A stretch of 17,942 bases of DNA. It comes from Deltaproteobacteria bacterium UBA7527. Lineage in GTDB: Bacteria; Desulfobacterota; Syntrophorhabdia; Syntrophorhabdales; Syntrophorhabdaceae. The stretch covers positions 48,837-66,778 of the forward strand of contig DLMV01000073.1 of assembly GCA_002478225.1 (NCBI GenBank). Direction: 5' to 3'. This document shows positions 1-7,040 of the stretch, in pieces. Within the stretch, counting starts at the first letter, position 1; each line of letters starts with the position of its first letter. The notes beneath the pieces were generated by a model, which saw only the letters and a program-made list of their open reading frames with translations, had not been told where the DNA came from and ran no database searches. Made by a program: the position numbers and the translations under genes.

Positions 1-22
1 GGGGTTTGGGGGGGGGGGGGGG
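1..22. other. G homopolymer at window edge
   Basis: Four G, three T, then fifteen consecutive G. No coding or regulatory role is visible. A run like this at the very edge is more typical of a contig end or sequencing artefact than of biology, so the first 22 bases should not be trusted. Confidence 0.6.
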
Positions 23-55
23 CGACGTGAGCCCCATGAATAGAAAGGAATAAAG

Positions 56-706
56 ATGGAAAGATTATTGCTCGGGACAGACGCGCTTGATTTTCTTGAA
101 AAGGAAGGGTTCCCTGTGTTGAAGAACGCGCTGGCAAAGGACGAGGGCGAAGCCGCCCGCGTCGCTGCTGAGATAGGTTTTCCCGTGGCGCTCAAGCTCT
201 CCTCTCCCGATGTCGTTCACAAGACAGAGGCAGGTGGGATAATACTCGCACTGAAAGATGCCGGTGAAACGAAGGAGGCCTTTCAAAAGATCACGAGCGC
301 CTTTATATCAGACCATCCGGGGAAAAAACTCGAAGGGGTCATCGTGCAGAAGATGGGCAGCGGGCTGGAGCTGATCGTGGGGGTGCTCAGGGACCAGCAG
401 TTCGGCCCTGTACTGATGTTCGGCCTGGGGGGTATCTTTGTTGAGGCAATGAAGGACGTCTCTTTCAGGTGCATTCCGATAGATGCAAGGGATGCGAAGG
501 AGATGGTCGAGGAACTGAAGGCATACAGCGTCCTTAAGAACCCGAGAAAAGAAACGATCGACCTTTCCGTCATCGAGGATCTTCTTCTGCGGATCTCACA
601 ACTCGTGGAAAACCAGTCCGGTATTCACGAGATGGACCTGAACCCGGTCTTTGTCTCCACAAAAGGCATCTCGGTCTGCGACGTAAGGATCAAGATAGAC
701 CTGTAG
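56..706 (+). CDS. ADP-forming acyl-CoA synthetase, ATP-grasp (beta) subunit
   Basis: The 216-residue product is a stand-alone ATP-grasp domain of the ADP-forming acetate-CoA ligase/acyl-CoA synthetase family, which interconverts acyl-CoA, ADP and phosphate with acid, CoA and ATP. Seen in the sequence: the N-terminal ATP-grasp strand GFPVALKLSSPDVVHKTEAG with its Lys and the HK pair (about residues 41-60), the glycine-rich GLGGIFVEAMKDVSFR segment (about 123-138), and the C-terminal metal-binding-type EMDLNPVFV. The length matches separate beta subunits, whereas fused enzymes are near 700 residues; an alpha (CoA-binding) subunit is not in the window and may lie upstream. AAAGGA six bases before the ATG is the ribosome binding site. 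The protein is cytoplasmic. Anaerobes use such enzymes to make ATP from acyl-CoA, or in reverse to activate acids; the substrate cannot be read from sequence. Confidence 0.88.
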   Translation: MERLLLGTDALDFLEKEGFPVLKNALAKDEGEAARVAAEIGFPVALKLSSPDVVHKTEAGGIILALKDAGETKEAFQKITSAFISDHPGKKLEGVIVQKMGSGLELIVGVLRDQQFGPVLMFGLGGIFVEAMKDVSFRCIPIDARDAKEMVEELKAYSVLKNPRKETIDLSVIEDLLLRISQLVENQSGIHEMDLNPVFVSTKGISVCDVRIKIDL

Positions 707-718
707 AACAACGCCGGC

Positions 719-777
719 CTCTGGATACTTGATGCTCGATGCTCGCGAGGTTGAACGAATATCAGGATTTCCTCGAT
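719..777. repeat. Degenerate mosaic repeat, copy A
   Basis: This noncoding stretch follows the synthetase gene and contains short tandem words (GGATACTTGATGCTCGATGC), then a GTTGAACGAATATCAGGAT stretch. The same order of words, diverged, occurs at 14554 and 16562 (GGATACTTTATGCTTGCAAG, then GAACAAGGAATGAGAATCC). No promoter-like core is present in this copy. Confidence 0.5.
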
Positions 778-898
778 GGGCCTTCCTTTCCCCAATCTTC
801 CATCATCTTTCCAAGGGTGGTTTAACCATCCTCTCTTGAACCATACCCCTCCGGGGACACTTTAGCAATGGATTGACCGGGCGGGGCCGCAATTGCCC

Positions 899-2737
899 TC
901 AGCCGAAAAGGCTCCTTAGCTTCAGGAGAAGCGTCAGGTCGCCTTCCACTTTGTACTTTCCCGACATGAAGGCCGATTGGCCGTCCATCTCTCCCCTTGA
1001 TACGGCGAGCCATACATCCGCCGGTGACTTGATAATCACGTCCGGCCTGTCAGAGAGGCCGTCGTGGTAAGTACATTGACCATCGGCTATCCTCAAATAG
1101 GCAGAGAACTCCTCCGCCCCCGTGATCACAAACTGGTATACGGCGGCAAGCCTCGCTGCCGCTTCGCTTTTGAATCCTAAGGGCATCATCTGCAGCAACT
1201 CGAGGCACGTGCGGGCAGATCCCGGGCCGCCTGCGTGTGCAGGGCCGGCATCCTGTCCGGCTGTCTCCCTTTTTGTCCTGGCCTTTTCTTCCTTCATTAA
1301 ACCCTTGAGCCATTCCCTTCGCAGCTCAGGATCGTAGGGTGAAACTGCGAATTGTTGCTGGATATAAGCCGGGAACCCCTCCATAAGACCTTCACGCTGC
1401 CAGTGGGCATAGTCGTCGCGCATGAAATCCTTTTCCCTTGTTACAAGGTCCCTCATAAAGAGATAGTAGAAAAGGTGCTCATCCGTGGCAGGATAGCGAC
1501 GCTTCTCTTTGATGGCTGAGGCCAGGTCCCGGGCAAGGTCTTTAGCTCTATCCTCTACCAGGTCTTTCCCGAGAAATTCTCCGGGGACCGTGGCGATAGC
1601 AGTAAAGGTCCCCACGGAAAAAGCCCCGTATACGCCCAGCAGTCCGGCAAGATAATGGGCGGTGCCCGTCTCCGCCATTCCAGCCGACACGCTCACGGCC
1701 AGACCGGGCTTCCATGTTCCCCGGGGCTTATGTCCCAGTCTCAGCGACCGGTCGATAAAGGTCTTCATCTGAGCGGTCACATGCTTAAAATAGACAGGCG
1801 AAGCAAGGACAACACCGTCCGCCGCCAGCAGCTTGTCCGTTATCCGCGCGTGGTCGTCCTGACGCCAGCAGCTTGACTTTTCCAGGCAGACACCGCATCC
1901 GATGCAGTATTCTATCTTCTTGTCCGCAAGGATGACCTCCTCCAGTTCAATGCCGTGGACAGACAATGCCTCCCTGATCATCTGGATCATCTGGCTTGTA
2001 TTGCCGATTGCCCCGTGGGGCGAGCCGTTGATTGCGATCACTTTCAACTGATCTGACATGTTCTTCTCCTCAACGTATGGTTTTTCGTTCCCGGCGGATG
2101 GGACCGATATCCGGGCCGCGCCCGCCGACTGCATGGGTCCAATGCCCATTTTTCGCTGGTAATATTCCGGGTATCGCCTGTTGAGCGTAACACCCACCCC
2201 CAACATCAAGGCGCCCGGCAGGATGAGCTGGAAAACGATATGCGCAAGAACACTCCCGGGTATGGAGAAAAGATAGGGGATGGCGGTTATGACGGCAGAT
2301 ACGGCGAAGATGCCTGCCCATGCCCAGGTCATATTCCGGTTGATGGCCCTGAACACGCTTGTCCCCCAGACCGCCTCCGGGGTGCTCTTCTTCGCAAAAT
2401 ATATCGTGAAGTATCTCTTTGCAAAAAGGGCCGGCAGGGCGGTTGTGCCGAAGAGGAATGCAAACAGCATTCCCGTGGGAAGGGCGGCTGCAACCCGGGC
2501 TAAACTTTGAGGGAAAGCCCAGAAGGCCGCCACGTTGAATGCGGTATAGAAGGCAAAGCCGTTTTCGATCGCCGAAAGACCGTCTGCCTTTCTCTTTCTG
2601 TACAGGACGAGGAGCATCAACATAAAGGCTGACAGGCTCAGAGGCCGCATGATAGGGAGCGAGAAGTGACCCATATTACCCACCGTAGCATATATGGCGA
2701 GGATAACCGCAGGCAGGACTGAGTAGAGCCGTTTCAT
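899..2737 (-). CDS. Membrane domain + Isf-like iron-sulfur flavodoxin + SCP2 fusion protein
   Basis: A 612-residue three-part protein. Residues 1-190 carry about six hydrophobic segments (roughly 8-24, 33-46, 60-76, 86-106, 138-155, 162-184). A short linker leads to a flavodoxin/NADPH-dependent FMN reductase domain at 230-410, with the phosphate-loop signature VIAINGSPHGAIGNTSQM and the Cys motif CIGCGVCLEKSSC (C278, C281, C284, C290). That motif matches the compact CX2CX2CX4-7C 4Fe-4S motif of iron-sulfur flavoproteins (Isf). Residues about 510-612 resemble an SCP2 sterol-carrier fold, known to bind lipids. Inference: a membrane-attached redox protein that moves electrons to or from a lipid-like substrate. 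Its ATG overlaps the stop of the upstream regulator gene as ATGA, so the two are coupled. Met227 has its own strong ribosome binding site, so a soluble form without the membrane part may also be made. The substrate is unknown. Confidence 0.8.
   Translation of the reverse strand: MKRLYSVLPAVILAIYATVGNMGHFSLPIMRPLSLSAFMLMLLVLYRKRKADGLSAIENGFAFYTAFNVAAFWAFPQSLARVAAALPTGMLFAFLFGTTALPALFAKRYFTIYFAKKSTPEAVWGTSVFRAINRNMTWAWAGIFAVSAVITAIPYLFSIPGSVLAHIVFQLILPGALMLGVGVTLNRRYPEYYQRKMGIGPMQSAGAARISVPSAGNEKPYVEEKNMSDQLKVIAINGSPHGAIGNTSQMIQMIREALSVHGIELEEVILADKKIEYCIGCGVCLEKSSCWRQDDHARITDKLLAADGVVLASPVYFKHVTAQMKTFIDRSLRLGHKPRGTWKPGLAVSVSAGMAETGTAHYLAGLLGVYGAFSVGTFTAIATVPGEFLGKDLVEDRAKDLARDLASAIKEKRRYPATDEHLFYYLFMRDLVTREKDFMRDDYAHWQREGLMEGFPAYIQQQFAVSPYDPELRREWLKGLMKEEKARTKRETAGQDAGPAHAGGPGSARTCLELLQMMPLGFKSEAAARLAAVYQFVITGAEEFSAYLRIADGQCTYHDGLSDRPDVIIKSPADVWLAVSRGEMDGQSAFMSGKYKVEGDLTLLLKLRSLFG
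2057..2071 (-). promoter_or_regulatory. Internal ribosome binding site and ATG (Met227 of the fusion gene)
   Basis: In gene sense the sequence reads GAGGAG, six bases, then ATG, in frame at codon 227, exactly where the flavodoxin domain begins (MSDQLKVIAINGSPHG). This is a better site than many gene starts in this window, so it may be a second, in-frame initiation site giving a soluble flavodoxin-SCP2 protein. Confidence 0.55.
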
Positions 2738-3462
2738 GGCGCGAGGGCCTCATCTTTTAGGTACCGTGCCGAGGCGACCCGCCGCTGGAATGACCGGTCT
2801 ATGACGTAATTCCTGACAGCCCTCGCCGCCTCAACAAGACGTTTCGTAACCTCGGCGTCCCTCTCTTTGGACAGATGGGCAGTCAGCCTTTTTCGCAACC
2901 GCATCTCTTTGTCTACGATCTGTTTTGCCGCCTCGCTGTAAAACACCAGATCGGCCTCTTGCAGGCCGATAGCAAAGCCCTGTGCATACATCTTTCCGAT
3001 GGTCACATCGTATTGATTGAAAGCGCCTTTCTCGAGCGGCAGCAGAAGACCATTTTTGACCAATGATCTTACCTGCCGGACATCAAGGCCTGTGGCGGCA
3101 CAAAAGTCGGCCATGTTGAATGAAGGCCCATCGCTGCCGCCGAAGATCGTTTCGCTCAGCCGTATCAGCGGTGTAACGTCCTTCCCCTGGTCCCTCAGGG
3201 AAAGGAGCTCCTTGATCTTGCTCAAGGAAAATGAATACTTCCCCTGCATGGCCTTGATGAAGTTGATGCGCTCTACACAGGATGGGTCATAGTACGCCAT
3301 ATTCCTGCCCGTCTTTACCGGTTCGGGGAGCAGTCCCTGGGCCATGTAATGAAGGATGGCCGACTTAGGAAGTCCGGTAGCCCCGGCAAGCTCTTTCATG
3401 CGGAGGCCCCGTACCATGCGGCCCGTCCCGGTCTCACGTCTCTTTTCTCCTGTTCTTTTCAT
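2734..3462 (-). CDS. Transcriptional regulator with two MerR-like HTH domains
   Basis: The 242-residue product has a canonical MerR winged-helix domain at about 18-90 (MKELAGATGLPKSAILHYMA, QGLLPEP, YYDPSCVERINFIKAM). A second, more diverged copy lies at about 117-175 (MADFCAATGLDVRQVRSLVK, NGLLLP, YDVTIGKMYAQGFAIGL). The rest is a basic helical tail with no obvious metal or ligand Cys cluster. The start is placed at ATG 3462 because GGAGG precedes it by seven bases and a consensus promoter lies upstream; the open frame extends to 3693 but that part covers the promoter. The gene overlaps the flavodoxin fusion gene by four bases (ATGA) and so probably controls it. An inverted repeat in its own promoter suggests autoregulation. 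Which signal it senses is not visible. Confidence 0.82.
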   Translation of the reverse strand: MKRTGEKRRETGTGRMVRGLRMKELAGATGLPKSAILHYMAQGLLPEPVKTGRNMAYYDPSCVERINFIKAMQGKYSFSLSKIKELLSLRDQGKDVTPLIRLSETIFGGSDGPSFNMADFCAATGLDVRQVRSLVKNGLLLPLEKGAFNQYDVTIGKMYAQGFAIGLQEADLVFYSEAAKQIVDKEMRLRKRLTAHLSKERDAEVTKRLVEAARAVRNYVIDRSFQRRVASARYLKDEALAP

Positions 3463-3528
3463 GCCGGATCCTCCCGCTTGCCGACGCCCGCTGCAGCGTC
3501 GCTGATCGCAGAATGCAGCTGCAAAATC

Positions 3529-3557
3529 ATAATAGTATAGCAAGTGTAAAGTGTCAA
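3529..3557 (-). promoter_or_regulatory. Sigma70-type promoter of the regulator/flavodoxin operon
   Basis: On the minus strand TTGACA (3552-3557), a 17-base spacer and TATTAT (3529-3534). Transcription would start near 3522, about 60 bases before the ATG at 3462. Confidence 0.75.
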
Positions 3558-3568
3558 GTAATACTTTA
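3547..3568. promoter_or_regulatory. Inverted repeat overlapping the promoter, candidate operator
   Basis: TAAAGT (3547-3552) and ACTTTA (3563-3568) form a perfect six-base inverted repeat with a ten-base gap. It covers the -35 element of the MerR-like operon and lies in the divergent region shared with the RidA-like gene, so one regulator could act on both. Confidence 0.45.
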
Positions 3569-3650
3569 TATAAAAATGATTTTTTTGTCAAGGAATAAGG
3601 AAAATAGGGAGACAAGGCAACCATTAACCCGATTGCAAATGATCGTTGTC

Positions 3651-3659
3651 TGGTATAAG
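3651..3659 (+). promoter_or_regulatory. Possible extended -10 promoter of the RidA-like gene
   Basis: TGGTATAAG matches an extended -10 (TGnTATAAT with one mismatch). No good -35 is seen at 17 bases; TTGCAA occurs at a 15-base spacing. A start near 3666 would give a leader of about 27 bases. Such a weak -35 often accompanies activator-dependent promoters. Confidence 0.4.
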
Positions 3660-3692
3660 ATTCCAGAAAAATCATTGAGGAGGGATCACACA

Positions 3693-4154
3693 ATGAGAAA
3701 AATCCTTATTACTGTATCAATGGTCTGTTCTTGTCTTTTGTTTGCATTCAGCGCAAGCGCCCAGCAGGCAGCCAGGGTAGAATATCTTAAGACACCGCGG
3801 CCGATGGCCCTGCCCTTCTCTGATGCGGCGCGTGTCGGAAATATCCTTTATCTCTCCGGCGAGATCGGCGTCGATTACAACACAATGAAGGTTGTGTCCG
3901 GCGGCATCAAGGCAGAGACAAAACAGACGCTGGACAACATTAAGGCGACCCTCGAAAAATATGGTTCCTCAATGGACAACGTATTCAAATGCACCGTCAT
4001 GATAGCGGACATGAAGGAATGGCCGTTAATGAACGAGGTCTACGTGACGTACTTCAAGAAAGACCGGCTCCCTGCCAGAAGCGCCATCGGCGCGAACGGC
4101 CTCGCTTTGGGGGCAAAGGTAGAGATCGAATGTCTCGCCACCGTAGATAAATAA
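3693..4154 (+). CDS. Exported RidA/YjgF/YER057c/UK114-family protein
   Basis: The 153-residue product has a clear signal peptide (residues 1-23, basic MRK then a hydrophobic core, cleavage after SASA before QQ), followed by a single RidA domain. Conserved features are visible: GNILYLSGEIG near the start, the substrate-carboxylate-binding Arg in LPARSAIG, and the final VEIECLA. Cytosolic RidA proteins hydrolyse reactive 2-aminoacrylate and other enamines or imines; the export signal makes a periplasmic role likely, with a different substrate. The start at ATG 3693 is preceded by GGAGGG and coincides with the signal peptide; the frame is open further upstream but covers the promoter. It is divergent from the MerR-like operon and convergent with the exported serine hydrolase. 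Confidence 0.86.
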   Translation: MRKILITVSMVCSCLLFAFSASAQQAARVEYLKTPRPMALPFSDAARVGNILYLSGEIGVDYNTMKVVSGGIKAETKQTLDNIKATLEKYGSSMDNVFKCTVMIADMKEWPLMNEVYVTYFKKDRLPARSAIGANGLALGAKVEIECLATVDK

Positions 4155-4182
4155 GGACGCAGATTTTTCTGAGGGCTGGCTC

Positions 4183-6198
4183 CTATTTTGGCACAGCAGG
4201 TCTTGCATTGACCGTGAAGACATCGTTCGCAAGGCCCGCACATTCGATATAGCTGCCCTTTGCCACGTAGACATCGCCTGTATCGACGGCGCTGTCATAG
4301 GTCGTGACGTCGTCAGCAGTGAATATGATGGCCCTCCCCTGTGCAGGTTTTGCAAAGCTTACGACCACGTCCTCATTTGCGACCAGCCACTGGTTATACC
4401 CGTCGTCTCCTATCTTCACGGAATTCTCTCCGGCCTTTAGTGGAGCAGCGGTCTCTGCCGGACAGTAGAGCAGGTCCGAAACCCATGCCCACGTAGCCCC
4501 GTCCTTTTCAAAAAGGGTGAGCTCCGCCTGGTCGCGGATAGCATCAAAAGGCATGCCCGCGAACTCCGAAGAATCGATCCTGTGCATGCCCTGAAAGAAC
4601 ACATATCCCGGCAGGTCCTTGTAGAGGAATGACCTGGCAAAATGTGATTCCACGATCATGATCCCCTCAAAAGGACCGACGTTGCGGCGCAGCCACGCCT
4701 TGTTGTCCATATCGGACTTGAGGCTTTGCGGCTTTTCCAGGGGCTTTACCTTTTGCATGACTATTACATCGATCCCGGCATGTAACGGGCTGGTCACGAA
4801 ATAGCTTTCTCCGCCCACATTCGCAAAATAGTAGCGGTTGCCTTCGTTATCGTGGTAGTAGCCGTTATTGTAGATGAACGTGGCTGCCGGGGCCTTTTCC
4901 TGCCCCTTGAACGCATACAGGGTGCCGGTGTCCTTCTCCGCATCGAACACCACCTGGCCCAGCCTCGCGCCGTCGGCATAATAGCCGCTCCAGGAGGTAT
5001 GATCCTGGGGCAGCTTCTGTGCTTTCGGCGGTATCGGGACGGATCTCTCTTCTCTCGGAACAAGCTTTTTCTCGACCAGCACGGCGTCCAGCATATCAAG
5101 CGCTATCTTCATCGCGCCGCTCTCCTTTCCGGCACCGATGACAGCAACGGATATTCTTCTGTCGGGGACCGTATAGACCATCGAAGAGTAATTCCCGGTG
5201 CCGCCGCTTTTGCCCAGTACCTGGACCCCGGCCGCATCATACCGGGGAAGGCCCGTCATGTCCCATCCCAGCCCGCACGAAAAGGTCGGATTCCGGAGCT
5301 TGCCCCAGAATGCGGAAGGCTGCTCCTTTCTCATCTCGGCAAGGGATTCTTTCTTCAGGAGCCTGCCTTTCGCAGAGAAGGTGTCCATAAAACGGCATAG
5401 CTCTACGGCGGTCGATGAAAGCCCGCCAGCGCCGATGATGGAGAGCGTCTCCGGCGGATGCTTCTTCCCGGTCTTCGGGTCATAATAGAATGCTATGGGC
5501 TTGTCCTTGATCTCACCCACACCTATTCCGGTATTTTTCAGGCCCAGCGGTCTGAACATCCTCTCATGAAGGAAATCCATATATTTCTTGCCGCTCACCC
5601 GCTCCACGATCATCTCCGCCAGGGTAAAACAATCATTGCAATAGACAGGCATGGCCCCGGGGTCATGCTTGAGATGCGCACGGGCCAGCGTCTCGAGCGT
5701 TTCCTTCTTCACGTTGTCGTCATATCTGAACCCGAAAGAATTCTTGCCCTCGGTCCCGGGTATACCTGACACGTGGTTCAATGTCATCCTCACGGTGATC
5801 TTCCTGTAACGGTCATCTGCCATTTTGAATTCCGGAAGGTAGTCCGTGACCGGCTTATCGAGGGATACCCTGCCGTCGTCGACAAGCAGCATGATCGCGG
5901 TTGCCACGTACACCTTGCTGATGGAGCCGATATTGAAGAGCGTATCTTTCCTGACAGGGACGTTCTTCTCCCTGTTGGCCATGCCGAAGCCCTCGGCATA
6001 CACGACCTTGCCGTCGACCATGACGGCGGCGGTGGCGCTCCCGCATCTGCCGCTGTTTATCGCCTTCCATATCTCGCTGCGGGCTTTTGTAATGGCGCTT
6101 TCATAAGGAACTTGCCTGCCTGCCGCCTCGGCCGACGCAAGCGCAGCAAACAGGATGAAGCACAGGCAAGCAGTACCGATAGATCTCATCTTTGACAT
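4183..6198 (-). CDS. Exported class C beta-lactamase-like serine hydrolase with long C-terminal region
   Basis: A 671-residue protein from the ATG at 6198 (6189 is an alternative). Residues 1-25 form a signal peptide ending near ASAEAAG. The beta-lactamase/PBP4*-type domain (about 35-390) shows all three active-site motifs: S92-I-S-K95 (SxxK nucleophile), Y186-C-N188 (YxN), and KSGGTG near 330-335 in the third-motif position. Family members are esterases, D-peptidases or lactamases acting in the periplasm or on the cell surface. The remaining 270 or so residues form a C-terminal extension with YYADG, tyrosine-rich and beta-type segments, as in family members of 600-700 residues; its role is unknown. 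A near-consensus promoter lies just upstream. Sequence cannot tell beta-lactam hydrolysis from esterase activity, and esterase or peptidase is the more common role for this long architecture. Confidence 0.85.
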   Translation of the reverse strand: MSKMRSIGTACLCFILFAALASAEAAGRQVPYESAITKARSEIWKAINSGRCGSATAAVMVDGKVVYAEGFGMANREKNVPVRKDTLFNIGSISKVYVATAIMLLVDDGRVSLDKPVTDYLPEFKMADDRYRKITVRMTLNHVSGIPGTEGKNSFGFRYDDNVKKETLETLARAHLKHDPGAMPVYCNDCFTLAEMIVERVSGKKYMDFLHERMFRPLGLKNTGIGVGEIKDKPIAFYYDPKTGKKHPPETLSIIGAGGLSSTAVELCRFMDTFSAKGRLLKKESLAEMRKEQPSAFWGKLRNPTFSCGLGWDMTGLPRYDAAGVQVLGKSGGTGNYSSMVYTVPDRRISVAVIGAGKESGAMKIALDMLDAVLVEKKLVPREERSVPIPPKAQKLPQDHTSWSGYYADGARLGQVVFDAEKDTGTLYAFKGQEKAPAATFIYNNGYYHDNEGNRYYFANVGGESYFVTSPLHAGIDVIVMQKVKPLEKPQSLKSDMDNKAWLRRNVGPFEGIMIVESHFARSFLYKDLPGYVFFQGMHRIDSSEFAGMPFDAIRDQAELTLFEKDGATWAWVSDLLYCPAETAAPLKAGENSVKIGDDGYNQWLVANEDVVVSFAKPAQGRAIIFTADDVTTYDSAVDTGDVYVAKGSYIECAGLANDVFTVNARPAVPK

Positions 6199-6247
6199 TC
6201 CCTTCCCCCTTTGCTTATTTGACGTGGGACTGCTTCTTATGGAAGTG

Positions 6248-6276
6248 AGTATAAGAGGAACGGCCCGGCATGTCAA
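6248..6276 (-). promoter_or_regulatory. Near-consensus sigma70 promoter of the serine hydrolase gene
   Basis: On the minus strand TTGACA (6271-6276), a 17-base spacer and TATACT (6248-6253). Transcription would begin near 6241, about 43 bases before the ATG at 6198, which also rules out the upstream in-frame ATG at 6276. Confidence 0.8.
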
Positions 6277-6298
6277 TGGAACATTCCAAATACCGTAA

Positions 6299-6446
6299 AA
6301 GGTGAAAAGTGAAAGGTAAAAAGTTTAAATCTTTCCCATCCTTCGTTCACTGTACCTCGTACCTCGCGCCTGACACCTCACGATTTACGGGTTTTTCGCC
6401 ATGAGCTGTTTTTCTCCTTGACAACATATTAAAACAGCATGAAAAT
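6299..6446. repeat. Degenerate mosaic repeat, copy D, with promoter-like core
   Basis: Between two divergent genes. It holds GGTGAAAAGTGAAAGGTAAA tandem words, then TACCTCGTACCTCGCGCC, then CACCTCACGATTTACGGG, and ends in the core TTGACAACATATTAAAACAG. The same word types and core occur at 16640-16840, and a diverged core at 14618. The composition is unlike the flanking genes. Confidence 0.6.
6418..6446 (+). promoter_or_regulatory. Promoter-like core upstream of the molybdenum hydroxylase operon
   Basis: TTGACA (6418-6423), a 17-base spacer and GAAAAT (6441-6446, four of six matches to TATAAT). A start near 6453 fits translation from the GTG at 6502 and argues against the upstream ATGs at 6439 and 6445. 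The same arrangement recurs in two other mosaic copies. Confidence 0.5.
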
Positions 6447-6501
6447 GGAGAAAAGAAAATCTGTAAGACCTGTCGCATTTTTGAAGAAGGGAGAAGATAC
6501 G

Positions 6502-7035
6502 GTGGTAAGGACACAAAAGCTCACGCGTAAGAAGGCCCGCGCGACAGAGCGCATCAGCCTCACTGTCAACGGAAAGATCCACGAGATGGAGGTGGGAACC
6601 GCTTCCCACCAGATCGACCCGGCCCATACCCTGGCTCATACGCTGAGGGAAACGCTCGGCCTTACCGGCACCAAGGTCTCGTGCGATCACGGCGCCTGTG
6701 GGTCCTGTACCGTGCTCATGGACGGAAAGGCGGTTCTCTCATGCATGACGCTCACCATCGAGTGCGATGGAAAACGCATCACCACCATCGAGGGATTGAG
6801 CGATCCGGAGACAGGGGAACTGGACCCTCTGCAGCAGGCCTTTGTGGACCACACCGCCTTTCAATGCGGGTTTTGCACGCCGGGCATGATCATGAGTGCA
6901 AAGGCGCTCCTCGGGGAGAACCCTTCTCCCACGGAGGAAGAGGTGAAGGAAGGCCTGTCGGGCAACTTCTGCCGGTGCATCAGCAACTATCACGTAGTGA
7001 AGGCTGTGCTGGCAGCCTCCGGCAAGGGGAGATGA
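6502..7035 (+). CDS. Molybdenum hydroxylase small subunit, two [2Fe-2S]
   Basis: The 177-residue product is the electron-transfer subunit of a xanthine dehydrogenase-family enzyme. The first (plant ferredoxin-type) cluster is bound by C61, C66, C69 and C81 (CDHGACGSCTVLMDG then LSC). The second uses C122, C125, C157 and C159 (CGFCTPGMI and GNFCRCISNY). All eight cysteines are present; the usual CRCTGY is here CRCISNY. The start is placed at GTG 6502, eight bases after GGGAG; the upstream ATGs at 6439 and 6445 have no ribosome binding site and lie at or before the predicted transcription start. The gene is followed immediately by the large-subunit gene, and the order small-large-medium is one seen in this family. 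Confidence 0.9.
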   Translation: MVRTQKLTRKKARATERISLTVNGKIHEMEVGTASHQIDPAHTLAHTLRETLGLTGTKVSCDHGACGSCTVLMDGKAVLSCMTLTIECDGKRITTIEGLSDPETGELDPLQQAFVDHTAFQCGFCTPGMIMSAKALLGENPSPTEEEVKEGLSGNFCRCISNYHVVKAVLAASGKGR

Positions 7036-7040
7036 CGGGA

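Noticed and set aside
1..55. G-run as a quadruplex or promoter element
   Set aside because: It is a near-pure homopolymer at the very edge of the sequence, so an artefact is the simpler explanation.
3463..3693. Longer starts for the MerR-like gene (3693) and the RidA-like gene (3513)
   Set aside because: Both extensions run across the promoters and operator, lack ribosome binding sites, and have no family similarity; the chosen starts have good ribosome binding sites and, for RidA, a signal peptide.
4852..5400. Long open frame on the plus strand inside the serine hydrolase gene
   Set aside because: It lies opposite a clearly conserved gene with intact active-site motifs; no ribosome binding site or recognisable domain.
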